This document shows, one piece after another, positions 7,787 to 15,942 of a DNA stretch of 47,876 bases; within the stretch, counting starts at the first letter, position 1, and every line of letters begins with the position of its first letter. Origin of the DNA: Chthoniobacterales bacterium (GTDB taxonomy: Bacteria; Verrucomicrobiota; Verrucomicrobiia; Chthoniobacterales; UBA10450). Position numbers and translations under genes: made by a program. The notes under the pieces are model-generated. The model ran no database searches. It saw only the letters and a program-made list of their open reading frames with translations, and was not told the origin of the DNA. The stretch lies in assembly GCA_003244145.1 (NCBI GenBank), contig QHBM01000119.1, positions 1 to 47,876 on the forward strand, given 5' to 3'.

Positions 7787-8986
7787 ATGGCCGGCCTCGT
7801 CATAAAACCTCGCGCCCGAATTTTGCACGGACATGACTGGGTCTTTTCCGGCGAGGTACTCAAGGCGTTCGGTAACCCCATGGATGGCGACGTTATCTCG
7901 CTGAAGGATGGGAGAGATCACCTGATCGGCAGCGCGATTTATAACAGCAAATCGCAGATCGTGGCCCGGCGTTTTTCCCGGCGACGACAGGACCTCGACC
8001 TCGATTTTTTCCAGCGCCGGATCGCGCAAGCCGTGGAGTATCGGAAACGGCGCGGGGTCGATCTGCGTCTTTGCCGCCTGGTTTGGAGCGAGAGCGATGG
8101 GTTGCCGGGCGTGATTGTCGATCGCTATGGGGATCATGCGGTCCTGCAAACGTTGACGCTTGCGATGGACCAGCGGAAGGCGCTGATCGTGGAAGCGTTG
8201 AAAGCGACGGGCGAATTGTCGGCCCTGCATTCGATCATCGAGCGGAACGATGCGCCGGTGCGGCGCGCGGAAGGGATGGAGTTGCATACTGGCGTGTTGA
8301 TGGGCGAGGCGCCGAGCGGACCGATCGTCATCGAAATAAATCGGACGCCACAAAGGACGCCCCTCCAGTTGGAGATCGATTTGATGCATGCGCAGAAGAC
8401 CGGATTTTATCTGGATCAACTGGGGCATTACGGAACCGTGGCCCGTTACGCGCGGGACCGGAGCGTGCTCGATTGTTTCACGAGCCAGGGCGCGTTCGCG
8501 CTCGCGTGCGCGCGGGCGGGCGCAGCGAAAGTGACCGGAGTAGAAGGAAGCGCGGAGAGCGTCGCAACCGCCCGGCGAAACGGGGAGCGCAATCAGCTCG
8601 CGGTCGAATGGATTGAGCAGGATGTTTTTCAGTTTCTGCGCGCGGCCGAAAAGGCGGAGGCGGAATACGACCTGATCATTCTCGATCCCCCTTCCTTCAC
8701 CAAAACGAAAGGCGGATTGCGCGATGCCCTGCGCGGGTATCGCGAATTGCACGTGCGCGCGTTCAAGCTCCTTTCGCGCGACGGAATCCTCGCCACGTTC
8801 TCCTGCTCGCATCATGTGAGCGAAACGGTTTTCAACCAGACGATCGCGGATGCGCTGGTCGATGTGCGCCGATCGGCGCGCCGGTTGCATCGGTTCGAGC
8901 AGGCGCTCGATCATCCGGTCTTGCCGACATTGCCGGAGACAGAATATTTCAAAGGGTTGCTGCTGGAAATGATGCCGGGTAGATGA
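7787..8986 (+). CDS. rlmI: 23S rRNA m5C1962 methyltransferase RlmI-type
   Basis: SAM-dependent methyltransferase modifying a cytosine C5 in large-subunit rRNA. The 399-aa layout is standard: an N-terminal PUA-like RNA-binding domain (about 1-80, KPRARILHGHDWVFSGEV), a central domain with SESDGLPGVIVDRYGD, then the Rossmann methyltransferase with SAM motif I LDCFTSQGAFALACARAG (about 227-244) and the catalytic-site ILDPPSFTK. The late TFSCSHHV holds the family Cys. It diverges from purC across a GGTGA-rich repeat. The name is given at family level; the exact target base is known from E. coli only. Confidence 0.9.
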   Translation: MAGLVIKPRARILHGHDWVFSGEVLKAFGNPMDGDVISLKDGRDHLIGSAIYNSKSQIVARRFSRRRQDLDLDFFQRRIAQAVEYRKRRGVDLRLCRLVWSESDGLPGVIVDRYGDHAVLQTLTLAMDQRKALIVEALKATGELSALHSIIERNDAPVRRAEGMELHTGVLMGEAPSGPIVIEINRTPQRTPLQLEIDLMHAQKTGFYLDQLGHYGTVARYARDRSVLDCFTSQGAFALACARAGAAKVTGVEGSAESVATARRNGERNQLAVEWIEQDVFQFLRAAEKAEAEYDLIILDPPSFTKTKGGLRDALRGYRELHVRAFKLLSRDGILATFSCSHHVSETVFNQTIADALVDVRRSARRLHRFEQALDHPVLPTLPETEYFKGLLLEMMPGR

Positions 8987-8993
8987 ATGCCGA

Positions 8994-9019
8994 ACGGCCT
9001 GAGGGCAGGCTGTCTCCAA
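8994..9019. repeat. 26-bp GGCCTGAGG hairpin repeat (D1)
   Basis: Starts ACGGCCTGAGGGCAGGC and ends GTCTCCAA, between rlmI and the next methyltransferase. It differs from the copy at 25818-25843 at two of 26 positions. The core GGCCTG-AGGG-CAGGCT folds into a small hairpin. It ends 7 bp before the next ATG, so it forms that gene's leader. Confidence 0.8.
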
Positions 9020-9026
9020 GAAGATA

Positions 9027-9710
9027 ATGAGCGCAGAACTAGCAGCGGAATTCGCGAAACTGGCTCCGTGGATTTTTCAATTCCGGATCGAGGGCGCGGA
9101 CTACGGGGGAGCCATCAGCGCGATCGAGGATCCGCGCGTCGATCAATTTCTCCGCTTCGCGCCGGAGGCTGCAACGATCCTGGAACTCGGAGCACTGGAA
9201 GGCGCGCACACTTTCATTCTGGCGGAGCGACCCGGAGTGAAACGCGTGCTCGCACTGGAAGGCCGCGAAAAGAATCTCCGGAAGGCGCGGTTCGTCCAAA
9301 AACTCTTGCGGGCGCGGAACGCGGATTTCGCGCAAGCCAATCTGGAGCAGGCCGGCCTGGCAGCGTTTGGAAAGTTTGATGCCGTTTTTTGTTCGGGGCT
9401 TTTGTATCACCTGCCGGAACCGTGGAAATTGATCGAACAACTTCCAGCCGTCGCGCCCCGTCTCTTTATCTGGACCCATTACGCGAGTGAAGAGGAAGCC
9501 CGGGAGGTGCCGAAGGGATTGCGCGGAAAAATTCACGGCGAGGGCGGACCAGACGAACCGCTCAGTGGGATGTCGCCGACGGCAACGTGGCTGACACTGG
9601 AATCTTTGCGCAGCGTCCTGACAGCAAGCGGCTACCAGACCGTCGAGATTATCGACAATGAACCGGCGCATCCCAACGGTCCTGCTGTCACCATCGGCGC
9701 CGTGACCTGA
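9027..9710 (+). CDS. Class I SAM-dependent methyltransferase
   Basis: A 227-residue Rossmann methyltransferase. SAM-binding motif I is ILELGALEGAHTFILAE (about 51-67), followed by VLALEGREKNLRKARFVQ, whose acidic residue at the end of strand 2 would bind the SAM ribose, and FDAVFCSGLLYHLPEPWK, a typical post-I/motif II region of Methyltransf_23/25-like enzymes. The substrate cannot be inferred. The gene follows rlmI with only the 26-bp hairpin repeat between, and converges on another methyltransferase gene that ends 2 bp beyond its stop. Confidence 0.75.
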   Translation: MSAELAAEFAKLAPWIFQFRIEGADYGGAISAIEDPRVDQFLRFAPEAATILELGALEGAHTFILAERPGVKRVLALEGREKNLRKARFVQKLLRARNADFAQANLEQAGLAAFGKFDAVFCSGLLYHLPEPWKLIEQLPAVAPRLFIWTHYASEEEAREVPKGLRGKIHGEGGPDEPLSGMSPTATWLTLESLRSVLTASGYQTVEIIDNEPAHPNGPAVTIGAVT

Positions 9711-9712
9711 AC

Positions 9713-10714
9713 CTATTTGTCGGCCACGGCGAAGAGGTGAAGATGGACCGCCACATCCTCCCTGGTGCGCAACGGATGCTCGCCGTAGGAAAAAATTTCA
9801 ACGCGCCGGAAGAATCGGGAGAGCAACGCGCGCAAGCTCGCGCGGGTGAAAAAGTTTTTGTGGTCGCCTTCCAGGAGATGCCACGGGACCACGCGCCAGC
9901 CGTGGAAATACGGGAGCGCTTCCAGATTAGGCACGGAAAAGAGGGCGCGCGTGCGGATCATGCGCGCGATCTCGCGGAGGAAAACGTCGGGATCCTGCAC
10001 GTGCTCGAGCACCTCAATACAAATCGCATTGTCCCATTCGAAATCGGCGCAGGGTAAATCGCGAGTTGGCGGATCGACGCGGCGGAATGGCAGTTGCCGT
10101 CGATCGAGAATGTCACAGCAGTAAGCGTTCGATTCGAGGCCGAGCCAGGCGTGTCCTTCGGCCATCAAGCCCGGCCCATACGCGCCCGCGCCGCAACCAA
10201 CATCCACGATGGAAGATTTCGCGGGCAGATATTGTCGGAGCAGATTCATCACCTCCACCCCGGGTTCCTCGATGGGCGGACCCGATCCGTAAATATTTTC
10301 CCGGTGGAGCAGGGTCTCGTTTTCCGGGAACAGGACTTCGCCGTAAGGCCGTTCGCGCAGCAACGCCGGAACAAGCCGGATCGATTGTTGAGCAAGATCG
10401 ACTTCGTTCGCATCGTCCCACGACACGGTGATTCGCAAAAGCGCGTCGCGCGGTTCTGTGCTGGCAGACACAATTTTGCCCAGCATCTTGAAACCGGCCG
10501 GCCCATCATCGCGATCCGAAAGGAGTCGCGTCTCAGCGAAAAAAACGCCGTCGAGGTAAGCGCGAACATGGCAAACCGTCGGATCGCGGTCCGCCGCATG
10601 AAGCCAGCCGGAAACAAAAATGGCTTCGTCGTAAATTTTTTGCCCGGGTGCCGGCGACTCGAGACCGGCTTGAATGCCGGAAGCGGCGGCTGGTTTCTCA
10701 TTTTGATCGGACAT
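9713..10714 (-). CDS. SAM-dependent methyltransferase with N-terminal extension
   Basis: The C-terminal half is a Methyltransf_11/12-type domain: SSIVDVGCGAGAYGPGL (motif I), FEWDNAICIEVLEHVQDP (motif II region) and a late YGEHP...HLHLFAV strand. The first 130 or so residues (FVSGWLHAADRDPTVCHVRAYLDGVFFAETRLL) look like a small beta-rich domain of the kind found fused to glycan-modifying methyltransferases, but I cannot name it. The start is ambiguous: ATG at 10714 (MSDQNEK, chosen, 333 aa), ATG at 10741 (MPHDRR) or TTG at 10759. The substrate is unknown; a surface polysaccharide or other extracellular polymer is plausible given nearby glycosyltransferases. Confidence 0.72.
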   Translation of the reverse strand: MSDQNEKPAAASGIQAGLESPAPGQKIYDEAIFVSGWLHAADRDPTVCHVRAYLDGVFFAETRLLSDRDDGPAGFKMLGKIVSASTEPRDALLRITVSWDDANEVDLAQQSIRLVPALLRERPYGEVLFPENETLLHRENIYGSGPPIEEPGVEVMNLLRQYLPAKSSIVDVGCGAGAYGPGLMAEGHAWLGLESNAYCCDILDRRQLPFRRVDPPTRDLPCADFEWDNAICIEVLEHVQDPDVFLREIARMIRTRALFSVPNLEALPYFHGWRVVPWHLLEGDHKNFFTRASLRALLSRFFRRVEIFSYGEHPLRTREDVAVHLHLFAVADK

Positions 10715-10853
10715 AAAATCGGCGCGCCGGTCGTGCGGCATCGCTATGTTAATGCGCAAACCTTCTCGCGCGAATGTTGCGGCCGCGATTCAATTCGTAA
10801 TTCCGCTGGGAAATTTTGTGGAATTCTCAAGTGCGCCCGCTAATATCCCCTCA

Positions 10854-10894
10854 GTTGCGCGCGATTGATGATGCCTGATCGCGCGGCGCGCAAC
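10854..10894 (+). promoter_or_regulatory. GC-rich hairpin in the leader of the 10903 gene
   Basis: GTTGCGCGCGAT at 10854 can pair with ATCGCGCGGCGCGCAAC ending at 10894, leaving a loop of about 14 bases. It ends 8 bp before the ATG at 10903 and could occlude ribosome binding or be a regulator site. There is no sequence evidence for which, if either. Confidence 0.3.
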
Positions 10895-10902
10895 CGATTG
10901 CC

Positions 10903-11529
10903 ATGGCTGAACGAATACGACCGATCGAACAAATGCTGGAGCTAAGTGAAGAAGAAGCGATGTCGCCCGAGCATCTCGATTCGCAGGTCCAGAAAGCGCA
11001 GGAGCAGCTTCTGCAGTTGAAGCGGCAGTCCGAGCAGATCGAAAAACAAAAACGCGAACTCGAGGAACTCAGCCGGCGCCAGGAAGAATTGGAGCGCGGC
11101 CGGGCCGAGATGACGGACAAACTTTCGCGCTCGCTCGTGATTCTCGAACGGGAAGGCTACGATTCGCAGAAGAAGCTCGAACAAATCCGCGCTACGCACG
11201 AAAGTTTTACCCAGCATCTCCAACTGCTGGAATCGATCGATCCCAAGAGCTGGAATTCGGCGGAATTGCCGAAGGAATTGAGCCGCGCGCTCAGCACCGT
11301 GGACGACGCGCGGACCGAATTCAGCCAGCAACGCAGCCGGCTGGAAGCGAGCAACGACGATCATTCGGCGGACCTTGATTTGCCCGCCGTCAGCTCCAGC
11401 GGATCGGGCCTGGCCGGCAGATCGTTCGCGCAATGGGTCCAAATCGGTTTCGCGGTGACGTTGCCGCTGATTATTTTCGGGATCGTGGCACTCCTGGTTT
11501 TTTTCTGGATGGCCGCCAAGGTCCAATGA
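10903..11529 (+). CDS. Coiled-coil protein with C-terminal membrane anchor
   Basis: I do not recognise a family. The 208-residue product is mostly helix with heptad-like charged repeats (about 23-110, rich in Q, E, K, L; for example KRQSEQIEKQKRELEELSRR), then a Ser/Gly linker (163-173) and one strong membrane segment (about 180-203) close to the C-terminus. There is no signal peptide, so the coiled coil probably faces the cytoplasm with the protein tail-anchored. Six bases separate it from a second small coiled-coil/one-TM protein, and the gatC-gatA pair follows, suggesting one transcript. A structural or scaffold role is possible but unproven. Confidence 0.7.
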   Translation: MAERIRPIEQMLELSEEEAMSPEHLDSQVQKAQEQLLQLKRQSEQIEKQKRELEELSRRQEELERGRAEMTDKLSRSLVILEREGYDSQKKLEQIRATHESFTQHLQLLESIDPKSWNSAELPKELSRALSTVDDARTEFSQQRSRLEASNDDHSADLDLPAVSSSGSGLAGRSFAQWVQIGFAVTLPLIIFGIVALLVFFWMAAKVQ

Positions 11530-11535
11530 TTCCGC

Positions 11536-11901
11536 ATGCGCCGCCGACCTTCTAAAGCCGGAACGCCGCTCAACCAAAAACAGGAAGAACTCGCCCAGCG
11601 CGAATCGCAGGTGCGCGGCGAAATGGAAAAGCTCGAGCGCATGATCGCGGAAGCACCACGCGTCGCCGAGGAAACCACGCGCCGGCAACGCGAAGAGTTG
11701 CTGACGCGCGCCAGCGAAGGCCGCAGCCGCCTCGATGTTTCCGTCGCGCTCCAGGACAAACGCTGGGGAGACGACAGCCGGACGGGCGGCCGCCGCGTCT
11801 CGCTCCGGAAAGAACGGCGCGAAGGCCGGATCATTTTTTTGGTTCTGGTCATCGCGCTCGGCCTCGCCGTCCTCTGGCTGGTGAGTCATCTCCATTTTTA
11901 G
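11536..11901 (+). CDS. Small coiled-coil, tail-anchored protein
   Basis: A 121-residue protein of unknown family. Residues 12-65 form a charged helix with heptad character (NQKQEELAQRESQVRGEMEK), followed by a basic stretch (RRVSLRKERREGR, 86-98) and one membrane span (about 99-118) ending three residues before the C-terminus. The architecture is a shorter version of the preceding 208-aa protein, so the two may be partners. The start ATG comes 6 bp after the previous stop with no clear ribosome-binding site, consistent with translational coupling. gatC begins 10 bp downstream. Confidence 0.65.
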   Translation: MRRRPSKAGTPLNQKQEELAQRESQVRGEMEKLERMIAEAPRVAEETTRRQREELLTRASEGRSRLDVSVALQDKRWGDDSRTGGRRVSLRKERREGRIIFLVLVIALGLAVLWLVSHLHF

Positions 11902-11911
11902 GCAGACGGAA

Positions 11912-12202
11912 ATGCCAGAGCCCGCGGAAATCGACGTGGCCCACGTCGCCAGGCTTGCGCGACTCAATTTGACGGAGGAGGAGACAACACTTTTCCAGAC
12001 GCAGCTTCAGCGCGTGCTCGAGTATGCGGCGAAATTGCAGGAACCCGATACTAGCCAGGTGGAGACGGCCGCGCATGCCGTTCCATTGTTCAATGTTTTC
12101 CGAGAAGATGAGCCGCGCGCCTGGTTCACCGCCGAAGAATCGTTGAGCAACGCGCCGCACCAGGCCAACGGCCTTTTCGTGGTCACGAAAGTGGTGGAAT
12201 GA
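11912..12202 (+). CDS. gatC: Asp-tRNA(Asn)/Glu-tRNA(Gln) amidotransferase subunit C
   Basis: A 96-residue GatC with the family pattern: VAHVARLARLNLTEEE at the N-terminus, FQTQLQRVLEYAAKLQEPDTS and the C-terminal R.DEPR...LSNAPHQANGLFVVTKVVE. GatC wraps around GatA and stabilises the GatCAB complex, which converts misacylated Glu-tRNA(Gln) and/or Asp-tRNA(Asn). The stop overlaps the gatA start (ATGA). gatB is not in this window, so it must lie elsewhere in the genome. Confidence 0.95.
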   Translation: MPEPAEIDVAHVARLARLNLTEEETTLFQTQLQRVLEYAAKLQEPDTSQVETAAHAVPLFNVFREDEPRAWFTAEESLSNAPHQANGLFVVTKVVE

Positions 12203-13722
12203 CGTTGTCCGATCTGCCGGCGCTCAATGTCGCTGAGCTTCAGGTTCTTCTTCGTCGGCGCGAAGTCTCCCCGCGCGAAGTGCTGGAAGCGCTGCAAAAA
12301 CGAATCGAGGAAATCGATCCGCAAATCGGCGCCTATCTCTCGATCGATTTCGAGGACGCGTTCCGACAAGCGGAAACCGCGGACGTGAATTTGCCACTGG
12401 GCGGCGTGCCGATCGCGATCAAGGACATGATCAGCGTGGCCGGCCAGCCCTGCACGTGCGGCTCGAAAATTCTGCGCAATTATCGGGCGCTTTACGACGC
12501 GACGGTGGTTCGGAAGCTAAGAGCCGCGGGCGCGATTCCATTTGGCAAAACGAACATGGACGAGTTCGCGATGGGCTCATCGACGGAAAATTCGAACGTG
12601 CGACCGGCGCGCAATCCATGGGATGTGACGCGCGTACCGGGAGGTTCGAGTGGCGGCTCGGCTGCCGCGCTCGCCGCCGGCGAAGCGTTTGCCGCGCTCG
12701 GCACCGATACCGGCGGCTCGATCCGCCAGCCGGCGGCGCTTTCCGGCGTGGTGGGATTGAAACCGAGTTACGGACGCGTTTCGCGTTTCGGCGTCGTGGC
12801 CTTCGCCTCGTCGCTCGACCAAGCCGGACCGCTGACCAAGACCGTGCGCGACGCCGCGCTCCTGCTCAACGCGATGGCCGGACACGATCCTCGGGATTCA
12901 ACCTGCCTAAACGAATCGGTTCCGGATTACACCCGGCGGCTTGGCCGGGATTTGAAAGGAGTGCGGCTAGGTTTGCCCAGGGAATATTTGGTGGACGGAA
13001 TCGATCGCCAGGTTCGAGCGGCGATCGATGCGGCGGCGGCGTACTTCCAGTCGTTAGGCGCGGAGGTTGTCGACGTTTCGCTGCCGCACACCGATTACGC
13101 GGTCGCGGCCTATTACATGATCGCAAGCGGGGAGGCGTCCGCGAACCTCGCGCGTTTTGATGGCGTGCGTTACGGCCATCGAGCGGAAAAGGCGCAGAAC
13201 CTTTTCGAGCATTACGGCCGGACACGCGAAGAAGGATTCGGACCGGAGGTGAAGCGGCGCATCATTTTGGGCACTTACGTTTTGAGCTCGGGTTATTACG
13301 AAGCGTATTACGATCGCGCGCAAAAGGTGCGAGAACTGATTCGCCGCGATTTCGCCCAGGCGTTCGAGAAAGTGGACGCGCTGATCTCGCCGACATCACC
13401 GGAGCCGGCGTTTCCGGTGGGTGAACGAAGCGCCGATCCGTTGCGAATGTATCTCGCGGACGTTTTCACGATCGCGGCTAATCTCGCGGGCATTTGCGGC
13501 ATCAGCGTGCCGTGCGGATTCGCGCAAATGGAAGGCGGGACGCGATTGCCGATTGGAATGCAATTGCTGGGGAAGGCGCTGGACGAGGAGAGCATTCTGC
13601 GGATTGCGCATGCGTATGAGCAGAGCACGACCTGGCACAAGGAAAGGCCGCCGTTGGCGGAAAACGCCCACGCCTCCGCCGCCGCGGCGGCTTCGGCGGC
13701 CAGGCGCCCAATTCAGTTATGA
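12199..13722 (+). CDS. gatA: Asp-tRNA(Asn)/Glu-tRNA(Gln) amidotransferase subunit A
   Basis: Amidase-signature enzyme that releases ammonia from glutamine for the GatB transamidation step. The Ser-cisSer-Lys triad is in place: Lys75 (IAIKDM), Ser150 (PGGSSGGS) and Ser174 (TGGSIRQPA), with the same spacing as in well-studied GatA. The 507-aa length is normal, but the last 20 residues are an Ala-rich tail (ASAAAAASAARRP) encoded by a GC-rich palindromic run, absent from typical GatA. It overlaps gatC by ATGA upstream and the GT87 gene by ATGA downstream. Confidence 0.96.
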   Translation: MTLSDLPALNVAELQVLLRRREVSPREVLEALQKRIEEIDPQIGAYLSIDFEDAFRQAETADVNLPLGGVPIAIKDMISVAGQPCTCGSKILRNYRALYDATVVRKLRAAGAIPFGKTNMDEFAMGSSTENSNVRPARNPWDVTRVPGGSSGGSAAALAAGEAFAALGTDTGGSIRQPAALSGVVGLKPSYGRVSRFGVVAFASSLDQAGPLTKTVRDAALLLNAMAGHDPRDSTCLNESVPDYTRRLGRDLKGVRLGLPREYLVDGIDRQVRAAIDAAAAYFQSLGAEVVDVSLPHTDYAVAAYYMIASGEASANLARFDGVRYGHRAEKAQNLFEHYGRTREEGFGPEVKRRIILGTYVLSSGYYEAYYDRAQKVRELIRRDFAQAFEKVDALISPTSPEPAFPVGERSADPLRMYLADVFTIAANLAGICGISVPCGFAQMEGGTRLPIGMQLLGKALDEESILRIAHAYEQSTTWHKERPPLAENAHASAAAAASAARRPIQL

Positions 13723-14993
13723 GTTCGCTCGTCGATCGTGTGAATCGCGAAACATATTTCCGCATTCTGGCAGGCCTGTTCGCGGTAGTGCTGTTTGTTT
13801 TCGCGCTGGTTCCGGTGCTGCACTGTGTGCGTGGGCAGAGCATTAAGGATTACATCGTCTGGTACGAAACCGGACAGCGGGTCTTGAACAGGGGCGAAGT
13901 TTATCCGGATCAGTGGCACAAATTTCCGTTCATGTATCCGCCGCCGTGCGCGCTGTTTCTTGCGCCGGTCAGCGCGCTCGGAAAAACGGGCCTGATCGTG
14001 GCGCTCGTTCTGGTGAACGCAGCGGCATGGATTGGCAGTATTATTTTTTCCGTTTATCTTGCCACGGGCGAACAGCGACGCGCTCACATCCTTCTCTACC
14101 TGATCCCCGGTTTCATCGTGGTTGCGTTTGTTTGGGGGAATTTCTTGCTGGGACAGCCGAGCCTGCTCCTGCTCGCTCTTCTCCTGGCGGCTTTCATTTC
14201 GCTTCGGGGTAAACGCCAGGTTCTCGCCGGCGTTCTGATCGCGCTGGCGGCCGCCATCAAAGCCTTTCCGGTTCTCGCCATCTTTTATCTGGTTTACCGG
14301 CGTTATTGGACCGCCGCTGCGACCGTCGTGGTCGCGCTGGCGTTTTTGCTCATCGTTGCGCCAATTCCGTTTCGCGGATTCACGTTGGCCAAACAGGACC
14401 TGCAAAGATGGTCGAGTGGGATGTTGTTCAAATACGACGAGACGGGCGTGGGCCAACGGGTGGGACGAAGCAGCTCGTGGAAAAATCAATCGATCTGGGG
14501 CGTGGCGAACCGGCTCCTGCGCCATGTGGAGTACGACCACAGTTACGCGCCGCACACGCCGGTCTATGTAAATTTTGCCGATCTCCAATTCAAAACGGTC
14601 AACGCCATTATTGTTGGGTTGGGATTTTTGCTCGGCGCTGCCTTTATCGCGGTCATGCCGGAAACGGCGGCACGCACACGCGCGACGGACGCGATCGAAT
14701 TCGCGCTCCTCGTGCTCTTGATGTTGATCTTCACGCCGCTGTCGTTCGGCTATCTTTTCGCGTGGCTGCTCTATCCGCTGACTGTGGTCGTGCAACGGAT
14801 TCTGCTCGCGCCGGAGTCGCGCCGGCTCTTGCTCGGCCTAACGATCGCAGCGGTCGCATTGCTCTTGCTCTTGATTCCATTCCGGGTCGCCGCGCAAGCT
14901 TACGGAAACACGCTGGGCGCGACGTTCCTGCTTTTTATCGGGCTCGCGCTCGAACTCTGGCGCATAAAACGCGCGCAGCGTTCTCCGGGATAA
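13719..14993 (+). CDS. GT87-type (DUF2029) polytopic membrane glycosyltransferase
   Basis: A 424-aa integral membrane protein with about ten hydrophobic segments. The first extracytoplasmic loop has Asp44 in SIKDYIVWYETG, then YPDQWHKFPFMYPPPCALF, which is the pattern of GT87/DUF2029 alpha-mannosyltransferase-like proteins of the GT-C fold. These use a polyprenyl-phosphate sugar and act on the outer face of the cytoplasmic membrane. The acceptor is unknown. The ATG overlaps the gatA stop (ATGA), so translation is coupled to an unrelated translation gene. It converges on a GT2 gene one base beyond its stop, adding to a local group of glycan genes. Confidence 0.85.
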   Translation: MSSLVDRVNRETYFRILAGLFAVVLFVFALVPVLHCVRGQSIKDYIVWYETGQRVLNRGEVYPDQWHKFPFMYPPPCALFLAPVSALGKTGLIVALVLVNAAAWIGSIIFSVYLATGEQRRAHILLYLIPGFIVVAFVWGNFLLGQPSLLLLALLLAAFISLRGKRQVLAGVLIALAAAIKAFPVLAIFYLVYRRYWTAAATVVVALAFLLIVAPIPFRGFTLAKQDLQRWSSGMLFKYDETGVGQRVGRSSSWKNQSIWGVANRLLRHVEYDHSYAPHTPVYVNFADLQFKTVNAIIVGLGFLLGAAFIAVMPETAARTRATDAIEFALLVLLMLIFTPLSFGYLFAWLLYPLTVVVQRILLAPESRRLLLGLTIAAVALLLLLIPFRVAAQAYGNTLGATFLLFIGLALELWRIKRAQRSPG

Positions 14994-14994
14994 A

Positions 14995-15942
14995 TCAGAC
15001 TTCGGTTCGGGGCGAACTGACTTTTTCGCGCACGACGCTCTGCGGTTTCTCGCTGATCCCGAGATAGATTCTGCCGACGTACTCGCCCAGAATGCCGAGG
15101 AGCAGCAATTGGGTGCCGGAAAGTAAAAGGACCGCGGCCATAAGTGAGCTCCAACCGGTCGGAGTTTTGTGGAGCATGTGTTCGAGCACCACTTCGATCA
15201 CGGCGAGAAAACCGAGCGCGCTGACGATCATGCCCGCGAACGTCATTAGGCGCAGCGGCAGGATGGAAACATTGACGAGCATACTGATCCAGAGGCGGAC
15301 CAGCTTGTGTAAATTGTAGCCGCTGCTTCCAGCGCTCCGCTCGACGTGCCGCACCCGAACGGTCCCGGCGTTTTGCGTCACCTGGAAAATCAATCCATCG
15401 ATGTAAGGATAGGGGTTGCGCGACTTCGCGACTTCGTCCGCCACAAACCGGCTCATGCAACGGAAACTCGACAAGTAAAGTTTCCTCGGTTTCTCGACCA
15501 CGAAATCAGCGATGAGGTTGGTCAACCAGCTTCCGGCATTGCGCCACCACGAGTGTTCCTTCCGGTCGTAAATGGCGAAGACGACATCGCGATTCTCCGC
15601 CTTTGCGGTGGCGAGCAGTTTCAGCGCCTCCGATGGTGGATTCTGTAGGTCGTCATCCATCGTGACCACATAGCGGCCGGAGACCACCCGCAGCCCGGCC
15701 AGGACGGCGTTGTGCTCGCCGAAGTTGCGCGACAGACTCAGAAACGTCATCGGCATCCGGCTTTCGCGAGTGAGCTTCAGCGCGACTGCTTCGGTCTCGT
15801 CCCGGCTGCCGTCGTTCACCAGGATCAATTCAAGCCCGCCGCTCACTTCCAGCGCGGAGAGTTCCTGATGAAGCGTGGGCAACGTCAGCGCTGCGTTGAA
15901 CAGCGGAATGACGATGCTGAGGTGTGGAGTGGATTCATCCAT
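14995..15942 (-). CDS. GT2 family glycosyltransferase with C-terminal membrane domain (polyprenyl-phosphate type)
   Basis: Resembles dolichol-phosphate mannose synthase/GtrB/ArnC proteins. N-terminal GT-A domain: LSIVIPLFNAALTLP, ILVNDGSRDET (41-50), SLSRNFGEHNAVLAGL and the metal-binding VTMDDDLQNPP (DDD at 96-98). Two membrane helices follow (about 224-254 and 265-290) and GEYVGRIYLGISEKP near the end is a signature of this group. It likely loads a sugar on a polyprenyl phosphate for the GT-C enzymes nearby. The ATG at 15942 is chosen over an upstream in-frame start at 15975 because it overlaps the previous gene by only 8 bp and gives the standard N-terminus. Confidence 0.9.
   Translation of the reverse strand: MDESTPHLSIVIPLFNAALTLPTLHQELSALEVSGGLELILVNDGSRDETEAVALKLTRESRMPMTFLSLSRNFGEHNAVLAGLRVVSGRYVVTMDDDLQNPPSEALKLLATAKAENRDVVFAIYDRKEHSWWRNAGSWLTNLIADFVVEKPRKLYLSSFRCMSRFVADEVAKSRNPYPYIDGLIFQVTQNAGTVRVRHVERSAGSSGYNLHKLVRLWISMLVNVSILPLRLMTFAGMIVSALGFLAVIEVVLEHMLHKTPTGWSSLMAAVLLLSGTQLLLLGILGEYVGRIYLGISEKPQSVVREKVSSPRTEV

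Noticed and set aside
7721-9019. Minus-strand open frame of 432 codons opposite rlmI
   Set aside because: Composition is Arg/His/Gln-rich with no domain, and the plus strand carries a full RlmI. It also runs through repeat DNA at both ends.
13713-14795. Minus-strand open frame of 360 codons opposite the GT87 gene
   Set aside because: Highly charged antisense translation of membrane-helix codons, a common artefact; no motif.
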